Positions 12,121 to 24,359 of a DNA stretch of 64,000 bases are shown here, piece after piece; position 1 is the first letter of the stretch, and each line of letters begins with the position of its first letter. A program made the translations under genes and the position numbers. Below the pieces are notes generated by a model, which did not search any database, was not told where the DNA came from, and was given only the letters and a program-made list of their open reading frames with translations. This stretch comes from Sphagnum compactum (taxonomy: Eukaryota > Bryophyta > Sphagnopsida > Sphagnales). The DNA is taken from positions 12,852,557-12,916,556 of the forward strand of contig OZ234500.1 in assembly GCA_965153455.1 (NCBI GenBank). The letters are read 5' to 3'.

Positions 12121-13328
12121 TATTTCAAGTTATTGAGAGCATTGTGGGAGAGAGGCCTGCTATGACACAAGAATGGGAATCTTTACCCTGGCCAGTAGGG
12201 TTTGGAGGGGCCTTGCAGGAATATAGTACTTGAGCTCATGGGTATTCAGGGTCCTTAGAGTTTTATTCATCACCTACAGTAAAACCAAAAAGCCTAAAAC
12301 TATGAAACATGTACTAACACCCTAGGTGAAATCATGATGGCCCTCAAGTAAGGCCCTTGGTTGAGGTCATTACTGGATTCAGCAACAGATACCTTCCGGG
12401 TATCAACTGGGTATAAACTCACTTACCCAGAGGCGGTGAATGTTTAATAAAAAAAAAACCCAGTTTTTTTTTTATAGAGCCTTTGTTCTCAATTTTTTTT
12501 TATAATTTCAAAAACCCGCCTTTCTAACCACTGGTTCTTTGATGTTTCTGAAATACCCGAATCTGGTAGAACTATAATTCTGATTTTTTCTCAAAAAAAG
12601 CAGAACCAGTGGTTCTTTAATTCTGAAATTTTAAAAAAACTGGAACTGCAAGTTATTTAAAAAATCAAATAATCGCACAAGACTGGTTCAAACTTCACCA
12701 AAGTGCATTGCCCAATATCATCCTCAAAAGCAAGGATTTCACAATTATAAAATACTGTGCCAATCTTCTTCAAGTCCCTCCATCTATCAATGTTAGTTTG
12801 GAATGTAAGGGGAGATGGGTACGCGAGGATATATGCATATTGATGATTCCTGAGAGCTTCTGTGTCGTAGGAAACTGGAAAAAAAACGGAAAAATCGTCT
12901 GCAGGAATATGAAGATCTCAATTGAGAAGTAAATTCAGCTGCTCTAAAGATTAGCCTGAATAATAAGCCTCCATTTTCTGGAGTGCAATGATAACCTGTT
13001 GCTTACAAAGGGATTTGTGCTTTAGTTGGGAGTTTCACAGAGGGACTTGGGGTGGGCCAGAATGAACCAGCTCCCATGACTGCACCAGTTGGCCGTTCTG
13101 TCCATAGGATGGGCTGTGTTGTTCATCTACCTCTTTACCCTATGTTAACCAACATTCTACTACAGTCAATTTTTTTGGGCTGCTGACCTTTGACCATTTT
13201 TTTTTGTTGCTAATTTTTTCCCAACCTTGACCTCCATACCACCCTCCCACCTAGCTACCTTACTGACCTACATCTTAGCGGAGGCTTACGAACTAACAAC
13301 TAATCCCTTACCTACCTTTTATCTTTTG
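12121..13328. other. Noncoding; dispersed-repeat debris
   Basis: It holds A-rich and T-rich runs and short 'aaccagtggttcttt' words, which link it to the GGTTCC-rich dispersed repeat at about 20 and 47.5 kb. The 74-residue open frame at 12708-12932 has no recognisable features. Confidence 0.4.
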
Positions 13329-13632
13329 GCTAAACATATATTTATTTCGGGCTAAACTTTTATCCCTTGTCAAAACTCCTATCTATTCTTGGCTAAACTT
13401 TTATCTTTTGGCAAAAATCTTATCTCTTCTTGGCTAAATTCCTATCTCTTGGCAAATTTTTTATCTCTTCTTGGTTAAATTACTATCTTTTGGCAAAATT
13501 CTTATTTTTTCTTGGCTAAACTTTTTTTTTGGCAAAATCTATCTCTCTTTTTGGCTAAACTTCTATCTCTTAGCAAAACCTATATCTTTTATTGACAAAA
13601 TGTATATCTTTTATTGGCTAAACTTTTATTAA
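13329..13632. repeat. 41-bp minisatellite, about seven copies
   Basis: The unit begins ggctaaacttttatctc and continues ttggcaaaattcttatctcttctt. Copies diverge by point changes and small indels; starts are near 13349, 13390, 13431, 13472, 13514 and 13553. It is strongly pyrimidine-rich on the plus strand. Confidence 0.8.
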
Positions 13633-13633
13633 G

Positions 13634-13671
13634 TTTTGCCAAGAGATAAAAATTTCTATCTCTTGGCAAAA
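13634..13671. repeat. 15-bp perfect hairpin at the end of the minisatellite
   Basis: The arms TTTTGCCAAGAGATA (13634-13648) and TATCTCTTGGCAAAA (13657-13671) pair perfectly around an 8-nt loop. The right arm is minisatellite sequence and the left arm is the same sequence inverted, so an inverted copy ends the array. Confidence 0.85.
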
Positions 13672-16600
13672 AAATTCTTAGTTAAAATTTAGCAATATTT
13701 TATTCTATATTTTTCCAAAATCATGAGTCTAATCTTTTTATTTCTTCTAATTATAACAAAATTCAAAACTATCATTGTATTTTTTATTATCATTAACAAT
13801 CTATATTTTATGCACAACATTTGGTATTGTTTGAAACATAAGAAATCCAACCATGATTTTTTGCTTCAAGTGCAAATATTGCATAATTTTATTCTACTTT
13901 TTCTTTTTTTAAATATTTCTCATCACAATGGCAAAACTATGATTAAGGGTATTGCATACATTGGACCAATCATTATGTGACGAGACTTGAATGACAATGG
14001 ACTAAGTATCTATCATACCCTCATGTTGAGATGGGGCACCTATTACAAAATTGAAATGCAAATAACCCAAGTCCTTGCAATTCCCATATCATTTTTGCCA
14101 CCAATTATATTTAGGTCATAGAAAGGTTGGAAGATGCAAGTATTACAAATACTTTTTCATCCACCACCACCTAGGTTAAGGCAAAACTACAATACCCACA
14201 TTGTCAATATCTAATACAAATGTTCAAGTCTAGGTCAACATAATTCCTACCCAATCAATTGCATCAATCCTAAATTATGTAAACATTTGAATTAATGGAA
14301 CTTTAACCCTTGTCTAGAAACTAAACATTTTCGTACATATGACCAAAAAACCCTTAACTTAATTTTAAAAATTTGTTTACATAAACCACAAATTATGTAG
14401 ACATTACAACATAATGGATGCATAGGCTTAAATTTGAAAAGCTAAGTAGATCTATACAAATGAACCTCAAAATGTTGAATTATAACCTTTTTATGCAACA
14501 AAAAATCCTGACATTGACCCTCAATTAAATAAACACAAAAAAATTGGTTGCATAATTTTAATGTTAAAATTTAATTATTTTTTACAACTAAATGTTAAAC
14601 TTAAATTTTTGGAATTATTTTTGCATTCCCTAAATTGTGTACAAACTATAAACATTGGATACATAATAGTAATAAAAAAATGAAATTTTTTTATATAAAT
14701 ACCAATAAAACTTGTGTTTTAAACTTATTTTGGGTGGAAGAACCCGAAACCCTTAATAAAATGTAAACAAAACAAGTGGGAAGGTTTATACCATTCATAC
14801 TTTTACCGTGGAGTCACCTTCATTCTCCTCTCCTTTAGTAGATGAAAGAAACAAAAATAAGAACCTCCTTATATATATGTGAATACATAAATTTGCCTTA
14901 AAAATATTCCATGAAAATAATATAAATGGTAGCAAAAAAGTTACCTTAAACCCAATGTCCCCCTTGTTTATTTGAAATAGATATTAAGCAAAAGTTTAGA
15001 TGAGGGTAATGTAACATGAACATGGGTCAATTGACAATGTGGGTATTGCAATTTGAAGGGCTTTATGGAGAACCCAAACCATTGACAATAGAAGATCAAA
15101 AATTTGCAATACCTACATAAACAAACTAGTCTATGCACCAAAGGGTCATTTCATGAAAGCATGAAACATAATTATATAGAAATATTAAAACACATTTTTC
15201 CCTTAAAGTTATTGTGTGAATATTTCATGATAAGGATAATGAGAGTATTGCATAGTCAATCATTTTCATAATGACCTTCAATTTGCATTCATGAAAGTAT
15301 TGTTTAAATGCTCTAGCATGGCCACAAAATGTGTTAACCCTATTAGATGAAACTATTACTCATTTGGTTTATGGTAAATGTAATCCAGTCAAGGTGGATG
15401 GGGATATTATGTGCAACATGGCATAAAGTGATCTCAAAATCTGTAAATCCCAAGATTATATTTCAAAATTTAAACAAATAGATTGATACAAAAATGTTCA
15501 AGTAACCACACTATAAAAATGATGATGACAAGAAGATATCTTGCCAAGTTAAACAACAATGGTTTGATACAAAAATGGTGGGTACATGCATTAAAGCCTC
15601 ATTATAAGCTCAACTACAATGACATATCTATGATTATTCATCCAAGGAAGATGAACTAAATGCAATGTTCATTGTGGTGCAATAGTTGTTGCAACTATTG
15701 TAGCTTTTGCTACATAATGATGAGTGAACAACTAATAATGTTTAATCGTAACTCAAATCACATCGACCACAAAAGCCTCCTTTGTTGTGCCTTGGAGCTT
15801 AACAAAAAAAATGTTAAAACAAATTAGATTCCACTTAAAAGATGCAAATACTGTTAATAGGAAGAAATAGTTTAAGTATGCAAACATACCATCCATGAAT
15901 AATTTATGAATCGTGATACTTTGATATTGCATACGTTTCTTTTGTTCGGTTACACTTATTGGATTTTGATGTCCAATTCCAAGTACCCCATGCAACTTTG
16001 AGAGGTTTTGCATAGGCAATTATGCTTGTTCAAATTGCATCAACAAGGTGGTCATTTTTCTCAAGTTGTGCCCATGCACTTTGTGTGATGAACTTCACCC
16101 CCCATGCCAAAATGTTAATGATCCCCAACATGTCAGAGGTTATTGTAGACACTTGAGTACACACATAGGAAAAATCAAAATCAAAAGGCTGTAGCACAAG
16201 TGCATTCTAGAAACGCAAATGTGAAGCCCTCCCTGAACAGTTTTAGTGTAAGGTAATGCACATGGACAAGGGGCATTACCCAAACAAGGGGCTCGTGTGA
16301 GGCGGCAGTTGAGTGCTGCCCGGTTTTGGTAACGCCTAACCTCATCTGCATACTTTATTGAGCATAAAGAGTGATCTCACATTTAAAACTTTTTTAAAAA
16401 AATTATATATATAGATATATAAGAGGGGTATCATAGGAATAAAATACTCATAGAAGCAAAACTTTCCATTTTTGAAAAGCCTGGCGGGGTTTTATGCTCT
16501 GGAGAAATCAGCGGAGGTCATCCCGCAAATCAAAATTCTCCTGGGTGGGGGAGCTTGCCTATGGCAGAATATTATGCCCGTACAGACGACATTTCAAAAA

Positions 16601-17900
16601 AATGGAATGCAAGCTGTACCCATGCTGCTCTGGTTGTGCAATTTGAGCTATTCACTGAAAAGAAGTGAACGGTCACACTCTATGCCAGGCAAATGCCCTG
16701 GGAGCAAGGCATTCTCCAAGTAAGAGCCCAGCCTTGGCTGTGGCTTTGAAAGTGGGCCCTTATTTTGGGAATGCCCCAGTCCTCTGGCATTTCTATCTTT
16801 AGACCCTTCTTGATGTAAAGAACTAGAAAGATTTTTGCATCTTTCTTCTTTTCCAAATTCCGATTTCATTTGTTTTTGTTGTTGTAGATTGTGTCAGATG
16901 TTTAACTGGCGTCTACAAGCTCACGAATATTAAGGAACAAGTTTTATTCTGAAAAGATGTTTTTGGTTAAATAAAAGACAAGGTTTGTAGAAGTAAAGAA
17001 AAAAGGTGTGTAAAGCTATATATTAAAAAAAATTACAAAATAATGTTAATCACACAGTGCATAAAACCTTACACGGATTGTCCCACTATTTTATTTATGA
17101 AGGTAGTTTGTTTTGTAGTTATGCGATCCACTGAACTGGGATGCTTCAGATCGTGTTCTTAGTGTCTTTGGAAAGCTCTAGATGAGGAGGGGTGCATGGC
17201 TTACTTCCATGATGGTTGTACTTGCGGTGCAAAAGTTCTTGAATATTGAATGATTTCTTCACAGAAAATTAAATTAAATCGTACCTGAAAATTTTGGAGG
17301 AATTGGTATGTGCCTTTGGTGTTGTTGGAAAGATCTTGATGAGCAAGATTTAATGGAATTTATTTGGTAAGATTTGGATTCAGAATGTGAGAAATATTGA
17401 TTTTAAAGTGATTTCTGCCACTGAAAATTCAAATAAATTTCAGAAAACCAGGTTTTGAAAGGAAAATTCAGTTGAGGATCTGGTAACACTTTGGCCAACA
17501 GCACAGGCCACACTAGTATGGAGTAAGATTGCCCTCCATTCAACTCCCATCACAGTACTTAAACCACAGATCTATCTCCCTCAGCCACAGAAAACTAGCA
17601 CCCACCAACGCACTGTGAAGGATGGATGGTAAGTTGTCAGGAACAGTTTTCCGTTGGGTTTCAGTTCCCTTGTTAACCATGGTGGTTAGCTCAGTTGCTT
17701 TTTTTTAACTACTATTTTACTAACAACTCACAAGGAGGTTGAGTTCATCCACAACTGAGTAATAACAGGACATCCAGGATGGTGCACTGGAGGGTGCTGG
17801 TTCACTGTGGCCATCTCCTTTCACTTGGCTCACTTGCATAGATCCAATATGACTTAGGGGTCATATTATTTTAGGTTTCATGTTCCTTAGGACATTTTTC
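13672..17900. other. No gene seen; AT-rich intergenic
   Basis: This is a long stretch without supportable coding. A minus-strand reading at 15750-16140 gives a protein-like but broken peptide, which could be transposon debris. The block at 16250-16800 shares words (gcattaccc, gggaatgcccc, ccctggg) with 55740-55850, suggesting another dispersed repeat. Confidence 0.4.
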
Positions 17901-17906
17901 CATTAG

Positions 17907-17941
17907 GGGGCTGTTATGATAGAAGCCATCATAACAGCCCC
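17907..17941. repeat. 14-bp perfect hairpin
   Basis: The arms GGGGCTGTTATGAT (17907-17920) and ATCATAACAGCCCC (17928-17941) flank a 7-nt loop. No coding gene is next to it. Confidence 0.8.
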
Positions 17942-18173
17942 TTTACATAATATTTGTTCACCCAACTAGGCTCATTATCATCTCAGCACTCCTTAGTGAT
18001 CAAATGCAGGAGCTAGGAGAGCTGTGAGTCAATTTTTGAATCAACATAGGATGACATTTGTCACCTTTCTCAAATTGTAATGTATGTGTACCTAAAAAGT
18101 AGATAGAAAATAATTAGACTATCAATCTATTACCATTCATTAGTTATAAATTTCTAACCCATTGCCGCTATGG

Positions 18174-18221
18174 AATGGAAAGCCACTGTTGTAATAGGGG
18201 CCATTTCAGTGGCTTTCCATT
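18174..18221. repeat. 15-bp perfect hairpin
   Basis: The arms AATGGAAAGCCACTG (18174-18188) and CAGTGGCTTTCCATT (18207-18221) flank an 18-nt loop. It lies about 270 bp from the hairpin at 17907 and may belong to the same foldback-like insertion. Confidence 0.8.
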
Positions 18222-19970
18222 AGGCAGTAGCTTATTGTGTGTAGCCCAATAGAAAGAGACCCTTATTCTACATACAATTTGCAGAGTCATTTCACCATCA
18301 ATTAAAATTTAGAGAATTTGTTTAGATCTAAAGATTTGAAAACCTCCACTAGAGTCCAAGGCATAACAGATATGGCCAGCCACTTCACTTTGGTCCTATC
18401 TTTTAGCTTTGCCCATTACCTCGGAGTTCCAACCCATTACAATTTCACAAGTAATGATGTGTTTAGGGTTTAGGGTTTAAACAACATCATTAAGCTTCAC
18501 ACCTCAAGATTTCAAATAACTGAACTTTTGTGTCTACAACATTCACAAAAGCAAAGTGTCGCTAAGTTTACACACCTTGCAAGATTCGTAACATCACAAC
18601 AACACAACATCTCACTAAGTTCGCACCCTCTTTTAATATTGTAGGTAAGCTAGGTGCCACGAGAGGGCAACCTCTATTCATCTCTCCTCTATTCATGAGT
18701 AAAAAGGTTGGCCTCTGGTAGCACCTAGATTACTTACAATTAAAAAAAGGCACATAAGTATGAATAGTGATAAAAAAAATAGTAAAGTAGGCACTAATTA
18801 TTGCTAAAAATTTAGAATTTAAAAAAAAACTTTTAATCTAATGTTAACCTAACTTTGGGCCCTATGACTTTAGGACTAACTTTGTTTGAGTGTGAATGTA
18901 GCTTAAATGGTTTCAACTTAGGTGATAAGATTACCTCAAAGTATTATTAATCAAATCGAGAATAATGAACTACACTAAGATTTTGATATAATATACTTAA
19001 GTGGGAACACATAGATGAACTATAAAAACCCATAGTATTGGGGATCCTTCTTAGATATCTTGAAGGCCCCATGTTTAAAGGTGGAACACTGGAACATGGC
19101 ATTGATAGGTGACCTAATTCAATTATGGAGGAGGTACTGTTCTAAGATATATCTATATAAAGCCCACTTTTCAATGAACCTTTTCAAAACTTTTACAAAC
19201 ATACGCAAATTGCACGTTGAATGTTACAAAAAGACCTTCAATGTTATGGGTGATTGTGGATGGGAAATCTCATAAGAAGCTTATTATGTACAATGGACTA
19301 TGGGGAAACATTTATAAGTTCTCTTCAATGTGAATGCATGTCTTTTAACATGGTTCTTAGAAAATTTCAAACATTGGTTTTTATAAGTACTGATTATGGA
19401 TGGTGAACAAGTTTTGATGAACTCATTAGAGTGTTTTATATATATGTCCAAAACAATCATGGAACAAAATGGAAAGGGAGTTTTCCTTAATTTATGGTCA
19501 CACCAAGCATTTTGAATTTCACATTTGAATATATACCATTTTCAAGGCATGAGAAAAAACCACTTTTTGAACAATGATTTGCTATTTGAAATTGATGGAT
19601 CTTATCTACCCTTTTCAAGGACTCTACATAGTGGATATATAAGTCTTTGATCATGAAAAAACAATACTAATATATTTCTTAAAAACTTTGATGGTAGTTT
19701 ACATAATTTGGACCAACTTAAAATATACCAATTCATTTTCCAGAAATTGAATGGCTAAGTTATTAGGTGATTTATGTAAACACTCTTCATTTTTACATCT
19801 CATGAATCTTAGCCAATATGAAGCCTGTCTACACATTGTTACAGTAAGCATCAACAAAAGTCCATGGAGTAAGTCATCTCTCCATTTTTCAATTGCTACT
19901 AGTTAGTCAGGGTCTCATAGGCATATATCCATGCCTTGGTAGATACCCAAACTATACTCACATACTCACC
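18222..19970. other. No gene seen
   Basis: AT-rich sequence with a short telomere-like string near 18464-18480 (gtttagggtttagggttt). The 71-residue open frame at 19060-19275 has no motif and no exon context. Confidence 0.45.
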
Positions 19971-19974
19971 CAAC

Positions 19975-20540
19975 ATTGGTTTCAACCAGTGTTGGGTGGG
20001 TACTTAGTTTGGCCGGTTAGAATTGTCAACTTCAGTTTCAATTTCAATTATTAAACATTGAATCAAGTCCAATTTTTGAAACCAGTTTAGAATTGGAATT
20101 GGGGTTCCTGGTTCCATTTATGTTTGAAACCAGAATTTTTGAACATTAAAAAAAAAAAAAAAAAAAGACTAGAACCGCAGGGTACCTGGTTGTTAACTGT
20201 CAGGTTTCAGTCCAGGTTACCCAAAGCCAGGTTCCATAACCAGCCAGCACTCGTTAGAACTTGGAACCGGATCCTAAACCTGAAATTATGTACTCGTTCT
20301 AGAACCAGAATTGGAAATGCAAATTTTCATGAAACTGGACCAGAACTCAAACATGGATTTCTCCTGCTGCTATTAACCAAAAACCACAACCAGGGTCACA
20401 GTTCATAATCCAACCAGAGCAAACTGGACCCAAAGGCTTACAAAGAAACTTGTCATTCTAGTTTTGTATGGAACCAGCCAATCAATCTGGAACCAAATCT
20501 GACCTTGACCTCTGTATGAAAATTTTGTCAACACCTGAAC
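19975..20540. repeat. Dispersed repeat: GTTGGGTGGGTAC head and GGTTCC-rich body
   Basis: It starts with accagtgttgggtgggtac and continues as a body of 'aaccaggttcc' and 'ttggaacc' words. Similar heads occur near 43805, 47272, 48413, 57472 and 60218. It is a family of degenerate repeats; no protein can be read through it. Confidence 0.55.
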
Positions 20541-21999
20541 TAAAACTTTAACCTGATCCACTGTAATACATCAGCAGCTTGCACACTAAATATATTATTT
20601 TCAGAAATGTTGAAATTTTCAAAAAACATTTATTTTTCAAAGAAAAAAAGTTCCAGGAATATTCATTTTTTTTACAGAAATCTTCAAAATTAATTAATTA
20701 TTCAAGAGAGATGTGTTGAAATTGCCCCTATTACAATATTCATAGTCCACTCAATCGAAGTATGGAGAGAAGCTGCAATATTTGTAAACTCAGTATTTAC
20801 AGCACAGTTGCAATGAGTAATCCATTACAATCATGAGCTAGGGGGAATTATTTGCTACAAGCTGAATCAGCAATGAGAGGGCAAAGGAAAGATTTGAGCA
20901 TGCTTATCTGACTTCATCAATGTCAGCAATGGTCGAACATATGAAATATTCATTCTCTATTATCACTGGATTGAAAGGACAACCATATCCATCCATGGAG
21001 GATGGACCAAACCTGATCTATCAGCGGGATCCACTCTCTGCCCTATCGATGGAAGGCAAACCCATGGTATGCCCTGTCATTGGAGATTTGGTAGACAAAC
21101 AAATATGGGCGCATGGGTCGGTTGGGGAGTGGGAACAAAGATGACAAATACCCCCTAGCAAGCTCTGTCGAGCACAAATAGTGATCAATGTTTCTCAGTG
21201 AGGACTCCCACCTGCTCCTGGTGCCCCATGTACAGTTAACAAACTAGACCACGCAATTGACCCCCAATGAATAACATGTTGGGTTACACTGTGTTCTTTA
21301 AAAAAGGTTTTGTAGAAAAGTGCTAAGGTGATGAGATGATTCACTAAAAGGTTTAGCCAGGTTTGGCTACAACTGAGTTATGACAACATCACAAACTTGT
21401 CTTCTCCATGTACTTGTGTTTTTAGAATATTTTAACAATGTATTCAAGATTAAGTGCTAATAAAGTATAATAGACTTTTCCTTAAAGTAGAGCCCTGTTG
21501 GGCCTGAGATTCACCTCTTATTTGGTGCCTTATCCTCTTTTGACTGTTTTCCGCAAAGTCCAGCAATAAGGGACCAAACTTTGAAAACTTAGCATGAACA
21601 TCCTTCCAACAACTTTTCTTTCATCTCGTGGGCTGCCCACCTATAAACTATGCTATGTTGGGGTTTAAGGAAGTCCAAGGAACCCATGGGGATTATAGAT
21701 TAGAAATAAGGCTTTATAGGTTACATATGGCTATATATGATTACTTATGGATATACATGGCTATATAGAATCTATATAATTATATATGGTTATATATGGC
21801 TATACATGGTTATAGACTTTATCTGAGGCTACCTAGGACTTAGAACTTGAGATTTTAGGGTTTTTTGTTTGTAGGATTTATTTTTGGTTTTTGTAAGGTT
21901 TAGTTTTTAGGGTTTGTCTTTGGTCTTTATAGGGTTGAAAGTTAGTATTTGAAATTTGATAATTGAGATTTCAATTTTTTTAAATATAATTAAAATAGG
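20541..21999. other. No gene seen; includes TATATGG simple-sequence patch
   Basis: About 21720-21830 is a run of tatatggctatacatgg-type words. The open frame at 20920-21144 (74 residues) is unsupported. Sequence from 21840 grades into the telomere-like array. Confidence 0.4.
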
Positions 22000-22064
22000 G
22001 GTGGATCCTTTAGGGTTTAGGGTTAAGGTTTGGGGTTTAGAGGTCTGATTTTTATGGCTCATGA

Positions 22065-22243
22065 GGACTATATAAGATAGAGAAAGAGTTCAAACCAAAT
22101 TCTTTTTTTTCATTTTCATTTTACCACACCAAAATCGCTCTTCTCATTTTCACTCTAACACATCAAAGTCTTTCTTTTTCCATTTTCACTCTAGCACACC
22201 AAAATATTTCTCTCTTTTTCATTCATTTACTCAAGTAAGCAAG
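22065..22243 (+). promoter_or_regulatory. Candidate promoter and leader of a Harbinger-type gene
   Basis: A TATA-like ctatataagatag near 22070 is followed by a pyrimidine-rich leader with three diverged copies of cattttcactctagcacac. An ATG in good context (caag-ATG-tca) follows at 22244. The layout is that of a transposon promoter with a repeated leader. Confidence 0.45.
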
Positions 22244-23710
22244 ATGTCATGTTCAAGCTCAAGCCATGATTTTTCCTCAAGTGATGAGGAAATGTTGTTT
22301 GATGAAATGGACCAAGAAGTTGTTATGTTTTCCAATGTGTTTTTAATGCTCTCAACTCCAAAGACCTTCTAAATGACCATGAGGATGAGGGGACTAGGGA
22401 ATTCGTTGATTGGGTGGCAAGGGTTTGAGATGTTTTGGCCACAATGCAACACACACCCTCCTTATTCAAAACCTCACCAACTTCACATTGATGGAGTTTG
22501 AGGAGTTAAGAAGTCAAATAATGCCAATAATCTCCTCCCATGCTAGGTCCACATGTGAACCTTTTTGGCCTTCAAAGTTGCATGATTAAAGGTAGGTTTT
22601 AGGGTCTGAAATTAGGGTTTAGGGGCTAAAATTAGTGTTTGGGATGGCTTGAGTTTGAATTTTGGGTTTAATTTTGTCTGTTAGGGTTAAGGTTTCAGCA
22701 TTAAAATTAAGGGTTTAACCTATAGGGTTTTGATTTTTAGGTCTACAATTGGGGGTTAGGGTTTAAGGTTTAGGATGGTTTAAGTTTGATTTTTGGGTTT
22801 CAGTTTGTTTTTTAGGGTTAAGGTTTCAACATTAAGTTTTATGTTTTTAAGTTTATAGTGTTTTGATTTCAAGTTTGAAATTTGGGGTCAAGGTTTTAGG
22901 TTTCTAGTCTGAAATTAGGGTTTAGGATGTTTAAATCTAAATTTTAGGATTCAATTTGTCTTTTAAGGTTAGGTTTTCAATATTAAAGTTTAGGGTTTAA
23001 GCTTTAAGGTTTTGTTTCAAGGTTTTTCTTTTAGGAATGAAATTTCAGAATTAAAATTTCAAGCCTAAAATTTAAGGTTTCAAGGTTGTACTTTTGGTTT
23101 AATGTTTGAAATAGGGTTAGGGTTTGCATATTAATGTCTAGGTTTTAGGGTTTGAAATGAAGGGTTTCAAGTTCAACATTGTGGGTTAGCTCTAAAATTT
23201 AGGGCTTTAAGGTCTAAAATCTTCATCTATATCACGTTTGAGGATGCGTTAGTGAAAATGGGAAGACCATCAAAATTGGGGCTTAAACAACGATTTTTGT
23301 GCTTCATATTGTTCATGAAGATCGACAACATCTCCATCTATGATGCCTTCATGTGGAGTTGGCCAAAATCTTCATTGTGTGATTTTTAACGGATCCAGGG
23401 TACTTGGGGGAAGAAATGTTCATCATGAGGAGGATGGGAGGCAAAAATTACCACCGAATGCAGACTCTAGTGTCATCGATGTTTACAACAAAATGCATGT
23501 GGGGTTTAAGGTCAAAGTGGAATGGGGAATTAGTGGACTTAAGCAAAAATGGAGATGCCTCATGAAAAGATTTCATGCCACAAAAACAAAATTATCCCAT
23601 CTTTTCCAAGCCAGGTGTTCTCCTCACCAATTACCTTCACCGTCAATGGATGAACTTCACATACAAGATCATTGGAAATCAAAACCTTGACCCTATTGCA
23701 CAAGGGTAGA
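22244..23710 (+). pseudogene. Decayed PIF/Harbinger transposase copy
   Basis: The 5' open frame (22244-22372) begins MSCSSSSHDFSSSDEEM, the Ser-rich acidic start common in plant Harbinger proteins. After a long telomere-like stretch, 23237-23389 reads DALVKMGRPSKLGLKQRF and DNISIYDAFMWSWPKSSLCD, matching the RP-L--RLL-FLLYLK-DN--SYEA--W-W-KSS pattern of Harbinger-type transposases. Further on, in shifted frames, are YNKMHVGFKVKVEWGISGLK (the usual RN-IER-FG-LK region) and a C-terminal LLTNYLHRQWMNFTYKIIG reading. Frameshifts and stops break the frame, so it cannot make active transposase. Family assignment is from remembered motif patterns. I could not identify its terminal repeats. Confidence 0.72.
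22373..23225 (+). repeat. Degenerate telomere-like array, G-rich on plus strand
   Basis: Dozens of TTTAGGG-like words (tagggtttaggg, ggtttagggt, aggttttagg) are separated by TTGAAATT-type spacers, in one orientation. The array fills the gap between the Harbinger 5' frame and its transposase segments, and similar words begin upstream at about 21850-22030. It is too diverged for a simple internal telomere tract. Confidence 0.75.
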
Positions 23711-24359
23711 TCGGAAAGGTGAAGGTACATTAATTGGACCAAAAATAGCACATGTGGAGTCCATAATTTTACTTTTCTAGAATTTTTAATTCAAATGTTT
23801 AATGTTTTGGAAGTGTAAAATTATATATTTGAAAGTAGGAGGCAAGTGAAATACCTAAAACTTAAACTTACAAGTTTTAAAATTGTGACATGTTTTGATT
23901 TGATTAGCTGGAGGAAAAGTTAGAAGCAAAAACATGGGGTTTTTCAATTTTTATAATTGGCCATTGTTATGTAGGGTAAAAATGTTTTTTTTTACAAAAC
24001 AATAATTTTCAACTTTTCCATCTTAATAAATCATGGACTATATAAACTATTGGCAATCTTACGAAATCTTGATAAATTAAAATATTGAACTTACTTGTAA
24101 ATCCTTATTTTAACATTATAATGACCTCACATTCATGTTAGGAGAAAAAAATTAACATTTCACACATGTTTATTATGTAATAAAAGTCTACAAATGTTTT
24201 TATGGACTATGATTGAAGATGTTACATCACTTTAAAAGTCCACCTTGTTATGAAATGATGAGATCTTATTTTCAAATTTTCAAATCTGATTCTACAAATG
24301 TTATAGATTAGTTAAATGAATCCCTTCTATAATTTTCAATCATGTCCCAACATCAATTG
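23711..24359. other. No gene seen
   Basis: AT-rich sequence downstream of the Harbinger remnant. It should contain the element's 3' end, but I found no convincing terminal repeat. Confidence 0.4.
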
